Shown here: positions 18,271-29,644 of the stretch, one piece after another | Layout of the letters: every line of letters begins with the position of its first letter | Numbering within the stretch: the first letter of the stretch is position 1 | Source of the DNA: Staphylococcus capitis subsp. capitis | GTDB lineage: Bacteria > Bacillota > Bacilli > Staphylococcales > Staphylococcaceae | DNA: 64,000 nucleotides | Assembly (NCBI RefSeq): GCF_040739495.1 | Contig: NZ_CP145263.1 | Location: 2,046,001-2,110,000, forward strand | Direction of reading: 5' to 3' | Translations under genes and position numbers: made by a program | The notes under the pieces: generated by a model | What the model was told of the DNA's origin: nothing | The model's database searches: none | The model's input: only the letters and a program-made list of their open reading frames with translations

Positions 18271-19196
18271 AGAAGATTTTTGCTTTAGCATTAATATTTA
18301 TCATGATTCTTGCCGCGTGTGGGAATCAACATAACAAGGATCATAGCTCTACCGAAGGTAAGTTAAAAGTTGTAACAACCAACTCAATTTTATATGACAT
18401 GGTCAAACATGTCGGCGGTGATAAGGTCGAAGTCCATAGTATTGTACCAGTCGGTCAAGACCCTCATGAATATGAAGTAAAACCCAAAGACATTAAAGCT
18501 TTAACTGACGCAGATGTTATTTTCTATAATGGGTTAAATCTTGAAACAGGAAATGGTTGGTTTGAAAAAGCGCTCAAACAAGCAGGCAAATCTACTAAAG
18601 ACAAGAGCGTTGTTGCTACATCTAAAGATGTTACACCTATTTACTTAAACGGTGAAAATGGTAACAAGAACAAACAAGATCCACATGCTTGGTTAAGTTT
18701 AGATAACGGTATTAAATACGTTAAAACAATTCAACAAACGCTAATTCAACATGATAAACAAAATCAATCTACGTATAAAAACCACGGAAAAACTTACTTA
18801 GCTAAACTCAAAAAGTTAAATAAAGAAAGTAAAAACAAATTCAATGATATTCCTAAAGCGCATCGAGCTATGATGACTAGTGAAGGTGCATTTAAATACT
18901 TTGCTAAACAATTTAAAGTGAAGCCAGGCTATATTTGGGAAATCAATACTGAAAAGCAAGGTACACCAGGACAAATGAAACAAGCTATTCGTTTCGTTAA
19001 AGACAACCATCTCAAACATCTATTAGTTGAAACAAGTGTGGATAAAAAAGCCATGCAAAGTTTATCAGAAGAGACAAATAAGGATATCTATGGAGAAGTA
19101 TTTACAGATTCTATAGGTAAAGAAGGCACTAAAGGTGATTCATACTACAAAATGATGAAATCCAATATCGAGACAATTCATGGCAGTATGAAATAA
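18267..19196 (+). CDS. mntC: MntC, manganese-binding lipoprotein
   Basis: Solute-binding subunit of the Mn2+ importer, anchored by lipid at Cys18 (lipobox ILAAC). The expected metal ligands are visible: His in DPHEYEVKP, His in DPHAWLSL, Glu in TSEGAFKYF and Asp in VFTDSIGKEG. Length 309 aa equals that of S. aureus MntC, a vaccine-candidate surface lipoprotein. Last gene of the operon; the RsaC-like 3' RNA follows. Confidence 0.94.
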   Translation: MKKIFALALIFIMILAACGNQHNKDHSSTEGKLKVVTTNSILYDMVKHVGGDKVEVHSIVPVGQDPHEYEVKPKDIKALTDADVIFYNGLNLETGNGWFEKALKQAGKSTKDKSVVATSKDVTPIYLNGENGNKNKQDPHAWLSLDNGIKYVKTIQQTLIQHDKQNQSTYKNHGKTYLAKLKKLNKESKNKFNDIPKAHRAMMTSEGAFKYFAKQFKVKPGYIWEINTEKQGTPGQMKQAIRFVKDNHLKHLLVETSVDKKAMQSLSEETNKDIYGEVFTDSIGKEGTKGDSYYKMMKSNIETIHGSMK

Positions 19197-19722
19197 CTAG
19201 AAATACACGGATGAACACGGATGAACACGTAAGAAAGTGTAGAAGATTAATCATAAGTCATGTTCATCCGTGATAATTCTAGAACTTTTATATATTATTT
19301 TGTAACTAGCAGTCCCATATCGTGTGTTTTTTCATTTATATTACCCTCCTATAATATAAACTACATCTTTTTTACACACGATATGGTGGTGTTAGTTAAG
19401 GGGATATTTCGCAAACTTATTTGAGCCCCACTCTCTCACGAATTACAGAGTAAATATTTTAGCGGAAATCACTCATTCTTTTTGTTGTTTTCGAGCGATA
19501 AACAATAGAAGGAAACTAACAATGTGCTACTAATCTTAACATCTCAATCAATCCTCGAGTAGTACATAACAGTTCTATTCAACTCTGAGTAGTTACTGAA
19601 GCCACAAATAATCACTTGATGTGATAGCTTCATCTATCACTAAGCTACCTCCATGGATATTCAATCCTCCCCCATGGAGACATTAGTTGCACTAATTAGT
19701 TGAGATTAGTGCAACTTTTTTT
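19197..19722 (+). ncRNA. rsaC: RsaC-like 3' UTR-derived regulatory RNA
   Basis: About 520 non-coding bases follow mntC with several stems and no gene: ACGGATGAACACG / CATGTTCATCCGTG at 19208-19272, and a TATCACTTGATGTGATAG-type stem near 19613. A single-stranded C-rich patch (CCTCCCCCATGG near 19667) precedes the terminator. In S. aureus RsaC is cut from the 3' UTR of mntABC and represses sodA through a C-rich seed. Assignment rests on position and the C-rich motif. Confidence 0.5.
19685..19722 (+). terminator. Terminator of mntABC / RsaC-like RNA
   Basis: Stem AGTTGCACTAAT / ATTAGTGCAACT followed by seven Ts. Confidence 0.9.
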
Positions 19723-19736
19723 ATGATGATATATGT

Positions 19737-19776
19737 AAAAGAGCCCTCATCACTTTATGAATGAGGGCTCTTTTTT
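19737..19776 (-). terminator. Terminator of the CPA1 antiporter gene
   Basis: Stem AAAAGAGCCCTCAT / ATGAGGGCTCTTTT, T-rich on both strands, 31 bases past the stop at 19808. Confidence 0.88.
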
Positions 19777-19807
19777 AGAAAATTTATAAACAAACGTATA
19801 TTTTTTA

Positions 19808-21847
19808 TCATGTCATACTATCAACGATAACCATTTCATCATAGTTAATAGATTCTCTAAGCTTCAATGCTGTACCTTCTGTAATTTCTTCATCTTCTAT
19901 TAATTCACGAAGAATTCGACGCTGTTCTCTTAAAGCATTCAACTTAATTCTAGTAATCGTATCTTCACTTTGAGAATTGAAGAAATTATTCGGAGTTAAG
20001 TTATCTATACGCATAAGATAACCATCGCATATCATACCAATCTCTAGTTTGTTATCTGTTGTTGCCTCTTTAGACAATCTACTTACTACATTGTAATGAA
20101 CTAATTTATTTATTTTACCTAATTCAAGTAAGTTATCTGTAACACTTAAAGAAGATGCAGAATTTATTTTAGTTTTAACACGGCGTTTCAATAACATTCC
20201 TCTTAAAACAACTGTAATCCTTCTAAATAGTGACGCTTGTTTGTAGACTTGTGTACGTTCAGCATAGCGCATATAGTTTTCAAGTACACTATCTGTAATC
20301 TCACCATCATCAACAAGTTGTTCTAATGTTTTTGTTTCTACATTAAACGCAATTTTTTGAAGACGTTCTAACTCTTTAGAGTTTTCATCTTCCTTTTCAA
20401 CTGTTTTAAGGAACGTGAGTTTATCATGATATTCTTTAATCACATTTCCATAACGGTAACTTGTTTCAAATGTAGATTTCTGATTTAAATAATCAATCAC
20501 ATGTTCCAAAATATATACTCTTGCTTCTTTGAATGTCATATTACCTAATTTCACTTTTGGTTTATTAGGCGTAACTAAAGGAAGTAATACTTGAGCAATG
20601 ACCAAGCTAATGATGACCATTCCTGACGCAATAAATAATAAATCATTTCTATAATGGAATGAATGATGATTTGCCAAGTAATAAGGTAATGTTAATGCGA
20701 TTGCTAGTGAAATTGTCCCGTGTACACCGCAAAGCGTCATAATAAGTGCATATAAGCTTCTCTTAGGCTTTTTCTCTGGGGCTTTATCGTCATCGTCTTT
20801 TGATATCATTTTCTGGAAAGGACTGACTGATAAATAGAAATAAGGATAAAGCACATATACCCATACAAATCTGAAGAGGTATACCGCTAAAGCGACTAGT
20901 ACAGTGATAACTACTAAGAATAGTAAATTATGTGGTTCTGTCTTAATAATCTTCACAATAACCTCAGGTACTAAGAAACCTAATATTGAAAAGACAAAAC
21001 CATTTAAAACATAACCTAGAATATTCCATGTGTGGTTATAACTCATTTGTAATTGTGTACGTGTTTGAGCGATACGATCTCGTTCAAATCCATGGACGAG
21101 TCCGGCTACTACAGCTGCGATAATACCTGACGCATGAAACAGTTCTGCAATAAGATATGTCACAAATGGCGTTAATAACTGTATAAATGTGAACATATTA
21201 ATATTCTCAATGCCTCGTCTCATCAGAGTTAAACGAAAACGAACAAGTGCCATACCTATAAGTAAACCAACAATTGCCCCACCTATAGATGCAATTAAAA
21301 ATTGTTGTACCGCATCGAAAAGTGAAAACGTACCTGTGACTAATACGCCTACAGCAATTTTAAATGAAATGATACCGGCTGCATCATTAAGTAATGATTC
21401 ACCTTCAAGAATCGTCATCGCACCTTTAGGCAACACCTTACCGTTAGTGATTGCTTGAACTGCTACAGCATCTGTAGGACAGAGAATTGCTGCAATTGCA
21501 AAGGCTGCACCAATCGGTAGTTCGGGCCAAATCCAATGTACGAACAATCCTACACCAATCACTGTTGTAATAACGAGACCTAAAGCCATCATCATTACAG
21601 GTTTAATATACTTTCTTAAATGTACTCTTGAAACGTTAACCCCTTCTACAAATAATAATGGGGCAATTAATGTGACCATAAATAGTTCTGAGTCAAAGTT
21701 AAATTCAACTGGAATTGGAGTGAGGTATAAAATCATTCCAAGAACGATTTGAATAAACGCAAGAGGTACCTTTGGTATGAAACTATGGACAAAGGAGCTT
21801 ACGATAACTACTGTAGTAAAAATAAGTAAAGTTTCAAATATCTCCAA
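19808..21847 (-). CDS. CPA1 family Na+/H+ antiporter (NhaP/NhaG-like)
   Basis: Exchanges Na+ (or K+) for protons at the cell membrane. About twelve membrane segments fill residues 1-410, with the diagnostic AIAAILCPTDAVAVQAITNG and TILEGESLLNDAAGIISFKIA (ion-binding Asp). A long soluble tail of roughly 260 residues rich in charged helices follows; such tails regulate CPA1 exchangers. Length 679 aa. It is next to mnh2 in S. aureus too, forming a cation/pH homeostasis neighbourhood. Confidence 0.87.
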   Translation of the reverse strand: MEIFETLLIFTTVVIVSSFVHSFIPKVPLAFIQIVLGMILYLTPIPVEFNFDSELFMVTLIAPLLFVEGVNVSRVHLRKYIKPVMMMALGLVITTVIGVGLFVHWIWPELPIGAAFAIAAILCPTDAVAVQAITNGKVLPKGAMTILEGESLLNDAAGIISFKIAVGVLVTGTFSLFDAVQQFLIASIGGAIVGLLIGMALVRFRLTLMRRGIENINMFTFIQLLTPFVTYLIAELFHASGIIAAVVAGLVHGFERDRIAQTRTQLQMSYNHTWNILGYVLNGFVFSILGFLVPEVIVKIIKTEPHNLLFLVVITVLVALAVYLFRFVWVYVLYPYFYLSVSPFQKMISKDDDDKAPEKKPKRSLYALIMTLCGVHGTISLAIALTLPYYLANHHSFHYRNDLLFIASGMVIISLVIAQVLLPLVTPNKPKVKLGNMTFKEARVYILEHVIDYLNQKSTFETSYRYGNVIKEYHDKLTFLKTVEKEDENSKELERLQKIAFNVETKTLEQLVDDGEITDSVLENYMRYAERTQVYKQASLFRRITVVLRGMLLKRRVKTKINSASSLSVTDNLLELGKINKLVHYNVVSRLSKEATTDNKLEIGMICDGYLMRIDNLTPNNFFNSQSEDTITRIKLNALREQRRILRELIEDEEITEGTALKLRESINYDEMVIVDSMT

Positions 21848-22329
21848 ACTTTCACCTCTTTATTATTTTTTTAATTGAAAATTAAGTAACAAATAGCACG
21901 TATATGCCTATTTCCACATTGCATATAAGAGAGATGCATCATTTGAATGATCTACATTAGAGGAAGATAATAAGAAGAAAAAAGAGATTGCTTATTCTTA
22001 TTGCTTAAATATATTAAGTATAAATTGATTATTTAGAATATTTTATCTATTTCAATGATGCATATTCCAGTTATCAGTGAAATCAAACATGAACATTTTC
22101 ATTTAAGATAATCACAAATTCGTTTCATCAAACGAGAAAATGTTTATGTGTAATCTCATTGAATCAACATTTTACTACTTAATTTTACAATTATTCTTAT
22201 TTATAATTTTATCATTAATTGTATCAATGCTTAAATAAATAGATCTCTTCCATATTCATACTTCAGTCTTATTTATAAAAGAAAACCGTTAACATATATA
22301 GATTAACTCTTATACGTTAACGGTTATGA
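21848..22329. other. Intergenic stretch ending in the mnh2 operon terminator
   Basis: No gene is seen in 21,848-22,280. At 22,284-22,326 the stem AACCGTTAACGTATA / TATGTTAACGGTT with flanking T-rich sequence on the minus strand terminates the mnh2 operon. Confidence 0.75.
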
Positions 22330-22800
22330 TTAATTCTCATTGTCAAATTTTCTCTCTTTTTCACGTTCTTTATAATAAAGTTTTTCCCTACGTTGTTCTC
22401 TTAGTTTCGCACGAGATTTTAATTCTTCAGGTGAATTAAACTCATTTTTACTTAACAATATTGAAGATTGCCTAGGGACGTCATCTTTACGGTACATATA
22501 CGCACCGTTACGATAGGCAGCACGCGCTACCAAATGCATTCCAACAGGAGAAGTAAGGTTGATGAAAACCAATGATAAAAGTAAACGAACGCTAAAGAAT
22601 CCTTGATTGACCGTGAAGTATATTAAGACACCAATAATAGTTAATAATACTGATAAAGTTGAACTCTTTGTAGAGGCGTGACTACGTAAAAAAACGTCTT
22701 GGAACTTTACAATACCAATCGCACTAATCAATGCAATGATACTTCCTAAAAATATAAATATCGCTGAGATGAGACTAACGATTTCTTTTGTTATTTCCAT
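22330..22800 (-). CDS. mnhG2: MnhG2, Mrp antiporter subunit G
   Basis: Small membrane subunit of the seven-part Mnh2 (Mrp) monovalent cation/proton antiporter. Three hydrophobic segments and the family stretches [20 protein letters not shown] and [22 protein letters not shown] start at [11 protein letters not shown] (22800), as in S. aureus. The open frame to 22866 lies inside mnhF2. Overlaps mnhF2 by 26 bases. A charged C-terminal tail of about 40 residues. Confidence 0.92.
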   Translation of the reverse strand: MEITKEIVSLISAIFIFLGSIIALISAIGIVKFQDVFLRSHASTKSSTLSVLLTIIGVLIYFTVNQGFFSVRLLLSLVFINLTSPVGMHLVARAAYRNGAYMYRKDDVPRQSSILLSKNEFNSPEELKSRAKLREQRREKLYYKEREKERKFDNEN

Positions 22801-23077
22801 TAAAGACTCGACCTCCTCCGATAAATCTAGAAATAGATACCGAACTAACAAATGAAATAATGGCAATGAGCATAATTGAGTCTAGGAACGAAACCGAATT
22901 ATATACGACACACAACACACCAACTATAGACATTACAACTGCACTTGTCGCATCAAATGAGACCACTCTATCAGCTGTTGTTGGTCCTTTAATTAATCTG
23001 AAAAGGCACACGAGTAAAGCAACACCAAATATAATTAATGCACTTATAATTAAACATTGTGTGATTAACGTTATCAT
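22775..23077 (-). CDS. mnhF2: MnhF2, Mrp antiporter subunit F
   Basis: 100-residue membrane subunit with three helices. Conserved [22 protein letters not shown] and [15 protein letters not shown]. It overlaps mnhE2 by four bases and mnhG2 by 26, consistent with strict translational coupling of the operon. In the Mrp complex subunit F packs against the MrpA C-terminal part and G. Confidence 0.92.
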   Translation of the reverse strand: MITLITQCLIISALIIFGVALLVCLFRLIKGPTTADRVVSFDATSAVVMSIVGVLCVVYNSVSFLDSIMLIAIISFVSSVSISRFIGGGRVFNGNNKRNR

Positions 23078-23556
23078 CGTGTCACCTCCAAGATTAAATC
23101 TTCATACTGTTTAATACTTCTTAAAAGATTTTGCTTGTCTTTTTCAGAAACATCAATACTATGAATAAAGAACTTATTCGTATCTTTAGAAATGCGAATC
23201 ACTGTTGAACCCGGAGTGATAATGATTAAAATAGTTAAAAATGTAATTGCCCAATCATTCTTTAGAGAAGTCTCATAAGAAAGTAAACCAGGATTCATTT
23301 CTTTAGTTTTAAACAGAATATAATTAATCGTACTAATACTTGATGTTAATAGTTGATAGAGATATATTGCTAAAAATTTAATCGCTACCCATATCTTTTT
23401 GAGATAAAATTCTTCCCCAAAGAACCTATGAAGGATATAGATGACAATTAAACCAATTAAAAATCCTGAGAAGAAGGTTGTAAATTTAAATTCATCCTCG
23501 TCTTGGAATAAAACCCAAAGGAACGCGATGACAATATTAAGTACAACTTGTTTCAT
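23074..23556 (-). CDS. mnhE2: MnhE2, Mrp antiporter subunit E
   Basis: 160 residues. Two N-terminal membrane helices ([31 protein letters not shown]) and a cytoplasmic domain with [20 protein letters not shown] and an exposed acidic C-terminus. Stop is directly next to the mnhF2 start with overlap, and its start abuts the mnhD2 stop at 23557. The complex exports Na+/K+ in exchange for H+ and supports growth at high pH and salt. Confidence 0.92.
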   Translation of the reverse strand: MKQVVLNIVIAFLWVLFQDEDEFKFTTFFSGFLIGLIVIYILHRFFGEEFYLKKIWVAIKFLAIYLYQLLTSSISTINYILFKTKEMNPGLLSYETSLKNDWAITFLTILIIITPGSTVIRISKDTNKFFIHSIDVSEKDKQNLLRSIKQYEDLILEVTR

Positions 23557-25056
23557 CTATTTTTCAACCTCCTTCAAATGCGAATTAACATTCTCTTGGA
23601 AAACATGTTCTTTCATATTGAGGTTTGTAGCATTATCAGTCACTTTTAAGACAACTGGTGCAGCAATACCCATAGCAAGTACAACGGCAACTAGAATACC
23701 AAGAATACCTTTACGATGAGGAGGAATCTCTTTGAATTTGACCTCTTCACCATCAGTATCGCCAAAGTACATTACAAACATGACTCTAAACAGACTATAC
23801 ATCGCTAGAAGACTAGTCAGAATCATTAAAGCAAGACCAATATAATTACCGTTTTGAATCGCACCTTGGAATATAAGCACCTTACCTGGGAAACCACTAA
23901 ACGGAGGTACACCACCTATTGCAAATACCATCACAATAAATGCAACACCAAAGAAGGGTTCCCTTTTGGCTAAACCACTTAAATACTTATAATTTCTAAA
24001 GCCAGAAATATAAACGAGACTACCTATAATAAAGAAAAGTAACGTTTTAACGATAATATCATTTGATAAATAGAAAATTGCACCATTCACTCCAGCATGT
24101 GTATGAGATCCTAATCCTAGGATAATAAAACCAATCGATAATATAACTTGATAAGCAGCAATTTTCTTAATATCTTTATAAGCGATTACACCAAATGCAC
24201 CGATTATCATCGTAATACATGACATAAAAACGAGTAATGGATGTGTGATACCAGGATGATGATCAAATAATAAGGTAAAGAAGCGGATTAACGCGTATGC
24301 GCCGACCTTTGTCATCAACGCTGCAAATAAAGCTGCAAGTTCTGTATTGAGCACAGCATAAGCTTTAGGCAACCACATAAATATCACTAAAGCAGCTTTA
24401 GAACTAAAAGCGACTAAAAAGACGAGTGAGATAATCGTGATAGTTTGATTACTTTCCATATGGTTCAAGCGTGATGCAATATGAGAAAAATTTAAGGTAC
24501 CAACAGTCTTATATAACATACCGATACCTAATAAAAACAACCATGAGCCAATAATGTTAAGTACTACATAAATAATGGCAGCACGTAACTGTTCAACTGA
24601 TTGGCCTAATGTTACAAGCACAAATGACGCGAGTAACATAATCTCAAACATAACGTATAAGTTAAATAAATCTGAGGTTAAAAATGAACCTATTACACCA
24701 ACAGTAAGTAATAAGATAAAAGTTGGTAAATGGAAAAGATTTACACGCTTTTCACCTCGTCCAAATCCATAAGCCATAATCAACGTCACAACAAATGACG
24801 ATACTGTAACCATGAGTAAGCTTAGTGAATCGCCAAGGAATTGAATACCAAATGGTGCTTTCCAACCACCAAAATCTAATGTGATTGGCTTATGGTTCAC
24901 AACATAGATAAGCAATGCTAAAGAAATTAAAGTCGAAACAATCATAGTCGTAATTGAGAGTATTTTCGATGTTTGATTTTTATTTTTTATAAAAACTAGA
25001 ATCAAAGCACATAAAAAAGGAAGAAGCATTGGCATAATCAATAAGTTACTCATCAT
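23557..25056 (-). CDS. mnhD2: MnhD2, Mrp antiporter subunit D (complex I-like)
   Basis: Proton-translocating subunit homologous to NADH dehydrogenase subunits ND2/4/5. About fourteen helices. Key region [20 protein letters not shown] holds the conserved Glu, [21 protein letters not shown] the conserved Lys, and [20 protein letters not shown] the C-terminal motif. The ATG at 25056 follows GAGGGG eight bases upstream; a GTG nine bases earlier is inside that ribosome site. Length 499 aa. Overlaps mnhC2. Confidence 0.94.
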   Translation of the reverse strand: MMSNLLIMPMLLPFLCALILVFIKNKNQTSKILSITTMIVSTLISLALLIYVVNHKPITLDFGGWKAPFGIQFLGDSLSLLMVTVSSFVVTLIMAYGFGRGEKRVNLFHLPTFILLLTVGVIGSFLTSDLFNLYVMFEIMLLASFVLVTLGQSVEQLRAAIIYVVLNIIGSWLFLLGIGMLYKTVGTLNFSHIASRLNHMESNQTITIISLVFLVAFSSKAALVIFMWLPKAYAVLNTELAALFAALMTKVGAYALIRFFTLLFDHHPGITHPLLVFMSCITMIIGAFGVIAYKDIKKIAAYQVILSIGFIILGLGSHTHAGVNGAIFYLSNDIIVKTLLFFIIGSLVYISGFRNYKYLSGLAKREPFFGVAFIVMVFAIGGVPPFSGFPGKVLIFQGAIQNGNYIGLALMILTSLLAMYSLFRVMFVMYFGDTDGEEVKFKEIPPHRKGILGILVAVVLAMGIAAPVVLKVTDNATNLNMKEHVFQENVNSHLKEVEK

Positions 25057-25390
25057 CTTCTTCACCCCTCAATGCACTAATTTCATACTCTTTCGTCACG
25101 CGATATGTTCGGTAAATTAATACGAGTAAGAATGCAGTCATACCAAATCCAATTACAATCGCAGTAAGTACAATGGCTTGTAATAATGGATCTACAAAAT
25201 TCGAATGATTATTTTGAATTAATGGTTCAGACATATGTGGACCATATTTGCCCATATTCATAATAATTAAATTACCTGCATGAGTATAAATAGAAATACC
25301 AATAACAATACGTATTAAATTAATGGATAGAATCATGTACGTTCCTATAAATACTAAAAATCCTATCACCAGTAAAAGTATCAAGTTCAT
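25046..25390 (-). CDS. mnhC2: MnhC2, Mrp antiporter subunit C (NuoK-like)
   Basis: 114 residues with three membrane helices, homologous to NuoK. Visible family stretches are [31 protein letters not shown] and [20 protein letters not shown]. Overlaps both mnhD2 (11 bp) and mnhB2 (4 bp). Confidence 0.93.
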   Translation of the reverse strand: MNLILLLVIGFLVFIGTYMILSINLIRIVIGISIYTHAGNLIIMNMGKYGPHMSEPLIQNNHSNFVDPLLQAIVLTAIVIGFGMTAFLLVLIYRTYRVTKEYEISALRGEEDDE

Positions 25391-25812
25391 GACTTACCAC
25401 CACTTATTGACAACATAACTGTCACAATAACACCTACCACCGTAAGTAATACGCCTAATTCAAATAACGTTACAGTCGTAACGTGCACATGTCCTAATAA
25501 TGGAAAAGCCACATTAGCTTCAGTTTGGTATAAGATTGGTTTACCAAAGAACATAGGAACTACTGCCGTACACACAGATACTAATGATCCAATAATCATT
25601 AATTTCTTAAAATCTATAGGTAAACTAATCAATACTTCTTTAACATCAAAGGCAAGGAACATAAGGATAAAAGCTGAACTAAAGATAAGGCCGCCAATAA
25701 ATCCACCACCTGGATTATTATGTCCTGCAAAGAAAACATAAAATCCAAATGTTAATAGAATGAAAACAACAATCTTAGTGACCGTTTTTAATACCACATC
25801 ATTCTCTTTCAT
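25387..25812 (-). CDS. mnhB2: MnhB2, Mrp antiporter subunit B
   Basis: 141-residue MnhB-family membrane subunit. Four helices and the Gly/Asn-rich loop [20 protein letters not shown] typical of the family. It lies between mnhA2 (14-bp overlap) and mnhC2 in the standard Mrp order A-B-C-D-E-F-G. Confidence 0.93.
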   Translation of the reverse strand: MKENDVVLKTVTKIVVFILLTFGFYVFFAGHNNPGGGFIGGLIFSSAFILMFLAFDVKEVLISLPIDFKKLMIIGSLVSVCTAVVPMFFGKPILYQTEANVAFPLLGHVHVTTVTLFELGVLLTVVGVIVTVMLSISGGKS

Positions 25813-28201
25813 CTTGTCCCCTCCTATCTTTGTAATTAAGTAGTGTGTAGATACCTAAACCTGCAATGATTAATACTAATCCCTCAAATAAAGTATCTAA
25901 CGCTCTGAAATCACCTAATATAGCATTAACAATATTTTTGCCACCTGTTAATTTATAGGCATCTTCATAGAATTTTGAAATCGATGGCATACCATCCGCT
26001 TGCTGAGCGATAAAAATTAGAGAAACAACAGAAACAGCCATTATAAGTGAAACTACAATTTTAAGCGTCTCCTTCTTCAAGTTTGCTTTTGCTCTTGGAA
26101 TATTTGGTAATCTTGAAAAGCTCACGATAAACAATATCGTCGTAATGGTTTCAACCACTAATTGTGTGAGAGCTAAATCAGGTGCCTTCATTGCAATGAA
26201 GTAAAGCGTCACTGCAAACCCGATAATACCGTTTAAAATAACCATCGTTAAGCGTTGACGTATAAATATAAGAGAAATACCGATGATTACTGTAACGATT
26301 GATAAGATAATCTCGAGCGGTCCAAAAGATGAAACATGTAAATCATGAACTTTAGGGAAACCAACCGAAAGATAGCCATATGCAATAATTGCTACAAATA
26401 TGAGTAACGTAATCATAATATAATAATTGAGTTTAGCACTCATTAAGCTTCTTATTCCATAACCTGAATAAGATTCAAACTCTCTATAAACACGTCGATA
26501 AGTATCTGTGATTGAAGCTTGTTTAATCATTCGATGTGTCAATGATTTCCAATTTATAGCAAGTGCTAAAATAATTCCTGACACAATAACGATGACACTT
26601 AATATTAATGGAAGGTTGATACCGTGCCATTGTGAAATGTTAGGTGCTACGCTGTCTACTTGAGTTCCAACACCAGATACCGATCTTAATGCAGGTATAA
26701 GTATATTATGTCCGAAAACGTTAGGTATAAAGAATACAATTGGTATAAGTACCATAAGAATCATAGCAGGTAAACTAAACAACCATGGTTCGTGAATACT
26801 TTTCTTAGTAAACTTTTCAGTATTAAATTGTCCCCAAAATGTTTCTTTAATCATGTAAAGTGCATAAGTAAAAGTAAAAATACTTGCTATCACACCTAAT
26901 GCAACAACTATGATAGTAAGGCTAATTCCATACTGATCTAGTTCAATAGCTTTTACAAGTGAATCAAAGAACATTTCCTTACTAAGGAAACCATTTAAAA
27001 ATGGGACCCCTGCCATAGAAAGAGCAGCTAGCAACATAACAATGTGCATCTTAGGAAAGACATGACGCATCCCATTGAGTGAACGAATGTCTCTCGTACC
27101 TGACTCGTGGTCAATAATACCAACACCCATGAACAATGCACATTTAAAAATAGCATGGTTCATCAAATGAAATAAGCCAGCAAAAAGGACTAAAGCGTAA
27201 AACTCTGACAAATGATCTGAGGTATGTTGTGCATAGCCCCCACCTATACCTACCATAGACATAATCATACCGAGTTGGCTGATAGTAGAATAGGCTAAAA
27301 TGCCTTTAATATCATATTGGCGTAATGCGGTAAGCGAACCAAAAAGCATGGTTATAAGTCCTACAAACGTAACAATATATACATATATATCACTTAGTCC
27401 TAATAATGGCGTAAACCTAAACAGTAAGAATATACCAGCTTTAACCATAGTCGCTGAATGAAGATATGCACTCACTGGCGTGGGTGCAGCCATCGCTTTC
27501 GGTAACCATATATGAAATGGAAATTGAGCTGATTTTGTAAATGCTCCCAACAATAGCATGAGCATCATTGGGATATACAATGGATGCTTCTCAATCGCAT
27601 GACGTTGAGCTAGTATTTCTGAGATATTATTTGTACCGGTAATGATGTATAACATAATAAAACCAGTTAATAACGCTAATCCACCAAATACGGTAATCAT
27701 AAATGATTGAATAGCCCCGAGTTGACTATTACCATTGTTATACCAATAAGAGATAAGCAAGAAAGAAGACACACTCGTTAATTCCCAGAATACATACATT
27801 AATATAGTGTTATTCGCAATAACGATGCCAATCATACTAAACATAAATAATAATAAATAGACAAAAAATCTAGGCAGATTATCAGTTTGAGGTGATAAGT
27901 ATTGTGTAGCATAGAAAAATACACCTACACCTATAAGAGAGATAATCAAACCAAACATTAAACTTAATCCATCTAATTTCATATCTAAATTGATATCTAT
28001 TGAAGACATCCATGGAATATGAATAGAAGTGAAATGATGGTGATAGACATTTGGTATTTGTGTAATGAAATAAACAGATGAAATGATGGGCGCTAGTAAC
28101 GACAAGTAACCAGCATATTTTTTAAGTATTTGATGACTCAAAGTGAGTAAAACTAGAATCATCACAACTATTAGCACGCCCATAAGGTACATCAGACTCA
28201 T
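25799..28201 (-). CDS. mnhA2: MnhA2, Mrp antiporter subunit A (complex I-like, fused)
   Basis: Largest subunit, 800 aa, first gene of the operon. The N-terminal 500 residues resemble Nuo[41 protein letters not shown] with the essential Glu, [20 protein letters not shown] and [18 protein letters not shown]. The C-terminal part (about 640-790) resembles NuoJ/MrpB-like domains, with [27 protein letters not shown] precedes the ATG. Only 26 bases separate its start from the integrase remnant upstream, so its promoter lies in or beyond that remnant. Confidence 0.94.
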   Translation of the reverse strand: MSLMYLMGVLIVVMILVLLTLSHQILKKYAGYLSLLAPIISSVYFITQIPNVYHHHFTSIHIPWMSSIDINLDMKLDGLSLMFGLIISLIGVGVFFYATQYLSPQTDNLPRFFVYLLLFMFSMIGIVIANNTILMYVFWELTSVSSFLLISYWYNNGNSQLGAIQSFMITVFGGLALLTGFIMLYIITGTNNISEILAQRHAIEKHPLYIPMMLMLLLGAFTKSAQFPFHIWLPKAMAAPTPVSAYLHSATMVKAGIFLLFRFTPLLGLSDIYVYIVTFVGLITMLFGSLTALRQYDIKGILAYSTISQLGMIMSMVGIGGGYAQHTSDHLSEFYALVLFAGLFHLMNHAIFKCALFMGVGIIDHESGTRDIRSLNGMRHVFPKMHIVMLLAALSMAGVPFLNGFLSKEMFFDSLVKAIELDQYGISLTIIVVALGVIASIFTFTYALYMIKETFWGQFNTEKFTKKSIHEPWLFSLPAMILMVLIPIVFFIPNVFGHNILIPALRSVSGVGTQVDSVAPNISQWHGINLPLILSVIVIVSGIILALAINWKSLTHRMIKQASITDTYRRVYREFESYSGYGIRSLMSAKLNYYIMITLLIFVAIIAYGYLSVGFPKVHDLHVSSFGPLEIILSIVTVIIGISLIFIRQRLTMVILNGIIGFAVTLYFIAMKAPDLALTQLVVETITTILFIVSFSRLPNIPRAKANLKKETLKIVVSLIMAVSVVSLIFIAQQADGMPSISKFYEDAYKLTGGKNIVNAILGDFRALDTLFEGLVLIIAGLGIYTLLNYKDRRGQDERE

Positions 28202-28227
28202 TTAAAGCCTCCTTTAAATATATTTTT

Positions 28228-28672
28228 TTATAAGTTGAGTGCAATCACAGTTTGATGAATCGATTTATCTTGAATCCCAATAAATTTTATAGTTTCTTGA
28301 GTTGTTTGATATCCCAAATATTTCTGAATAATTGAGATTGAAATGCCTGCTTGATAGGCATGATAGGCAAACGTCTTTCTTAATGTAGTCAGTCCAATAT
28401 GTTTCATACCTAATTGTTCAGCAGAACGATTTATTATTCTATAAGCTTGTTGTCTTGAAAGACATTGATGCGTCCTCGTAGATTGAAAAATAAGTTCTTC
28501 ATCTTCCAATTTACAATCCTCTATGTAAAGTTTTAATTCGTTTCGCAATTCAGATGGCAACTTAGTTTTAATAGTTGGCTCATCATCTATTATCCAAGAT
28601 GTTTTTATATTCCCTATTTCAGAAGTTTTAAGGTACTTTACTTTCATATTTAACAAATCTGTCAGTTTAATT
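28228..28672 (-). pseudogene. Tyrosine recombinase/integrase-like gene, 5' end cut by IS431
   Basis: The C-terminal part of an integrase-like protein, about 148 residues, is left: LKTSEIGNIKTSWII, then QAYRIINRSAEQLGMKHIGL, the catalytic-Arg segment TTLRKTFAYHAYQAG and IIQKYLGYQTTQETIKFIGI. The usual nucleophile Tyr position reads FIGI, and the second His box reads LGY, so it may already have been inactive. The N-terminus is replaced by the IS431 end at 28,673. I recall an integrase-like gene beside mnhA2 in S. aureus, so this is probably a core gene that marks where the core is interrupted. Confidence 0.72.
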
Positions 28673-29461
28673 GGTTCTGTTGCAAAGTAAAAAATATAGC
28701 TAACCACTAATATATCATGTCAGTGTTCGCTTAACTTGCTAGCATGATGCTAATTTCGTGGCATGAGGAAAATCCGTAGATCTGAAGAGACCTGCGGTTC
28801 TTTTTATATAGAGCGTAAATACATTCAATACCTTTTAAAGTATTCTTTGCCGTATTGATACTTTGATATCTTGTCTTTCTTACTTTAATATGACGGTGAT
28901 CTTGCTCAATGAGGTTATTCAGATATTTCGATGTACAATGACAGTCAGGTTTAAGTTTAAAAGCTTTAATTACTTTAGCCATTGCTACCTTCGTTGAAGG
29001 TGCCTGATCTGTAACTATCTTTTGAGGTTTTCCAAATTGTTTAATGAGACGTTTGATAAACGCATATGCTGAATGATTATCTCGTTGCTTACGCAACCAA
29101 ATATCTAATGTATGTCCCTCTGCATCAATAGCACGATATAAATAGCTCCATTTTCCTTTTATTTTGATGTACGTTTCATCAATACGCCATTTGTAATAAG
29201 CTTTTTTATGCTTCTTCTTCCAAATTTGATATAAAATTGGGGCATATTCTTGAACCCAACGGTAGACCGTTGAATAATGAACGTTTACACCACGTTCCCT
29301 TAATATTTCAGATATATTACGATAACTCAATGCATATCTTAGATAGTAGCCAACGGCTACAGTGATAACATCCTTGTTAAATTGTTTATATCTGAAATAG
29401 TTCATACAGAAGACTCCTTTTTGTTAAAATTATACTATAAATTCAACTTTGCAACAGAACC
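28673..29461 (-). mobile_element. IS431 (IS6/IS26 family) copy 1
   Basis: 789 bp bounded by the inverted repeat GGTTCTGTTGCAAAGT, with an intact transposase on the minus strand. Flanking octamers differ (GTTTAATT before, CGAAAAAT after), so there is no target duplication. Its left end truncates the integrase-like gene. Confidence 0.95.
28731..29405 (-). CDS. tnp: IS431 transposase, copy 1
   Basis: 224-residue DDE transposase of the IS6 family, full length. HTH region ISEILRERGVNVHYSTVYRW, catalytic Asp in WRIDETYIKIKGKWSYLYRAID, second Asp in VTDQAPSTKVA and the Glu in LIEQDHRHIK. The family moves by replicative or conservative cointegrate formation and can fuse replicons. This copy differs from the others at few sites (KIVTDQ for KVVTDQ, SSCHE for SPCHE). 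Confidence 0.96.
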   Translation of the reverse strand: MNYFRYKQFNKDVITVAVGYYLRYALSYRNISEILRERGVNVHYSTVYRWVQEYAPILYQIWKKKHKKAYYKWRIDETYIKIKGKWSYLYRAIDAEGHTLDIWLRKQRDNHSAYAFIKRLIKQFGKPQKIVTDQAPSTKVAMAKVIKAFKLKPDCHCTSKYLNNLIEQDHRHIKVRKTRYQSINTAKNTLKGIECIYALYKKNRRSLQIYGFSSCHEISIMLAS

Positions 29462-29470
29462 CGAAAAATT

Positions 29471-29644
29471 ATGAAAGAGGGAAAATTTAAAGGGCAATAT
29501 AAAGGTAAAAGAACTTCTAAAACACTTAGAAATATGAAAAGTACTTTTGTTAGTTCTCTTTATAAAGATATTAATTTAATGAAAGAAATTCATCAGTTAA
29601 AAAAGGAAATGAGAAAAGAGGTAAAAATCAATCTCTCACGCTAA
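29471..29644 (+). CDS. Small basic protein, possibly a truncated gene end
   Basis: A 57-residue open frame, very basic (MKEGKFKGQYKGKRTSKTLR, then a helix with KEIHQLKKEMRKEVK). It begins nine bases after the IS431 end, has no ribosome site of its own and could be the tail of a gene cut by the insertion. I do not recognise a family. Confidence 0.3.
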   Translation: MKEGKFKGQYKGKRTSKTLRNMKSTFVSSLYKDINLMKEIHQLKKEMRKEVKINLSR

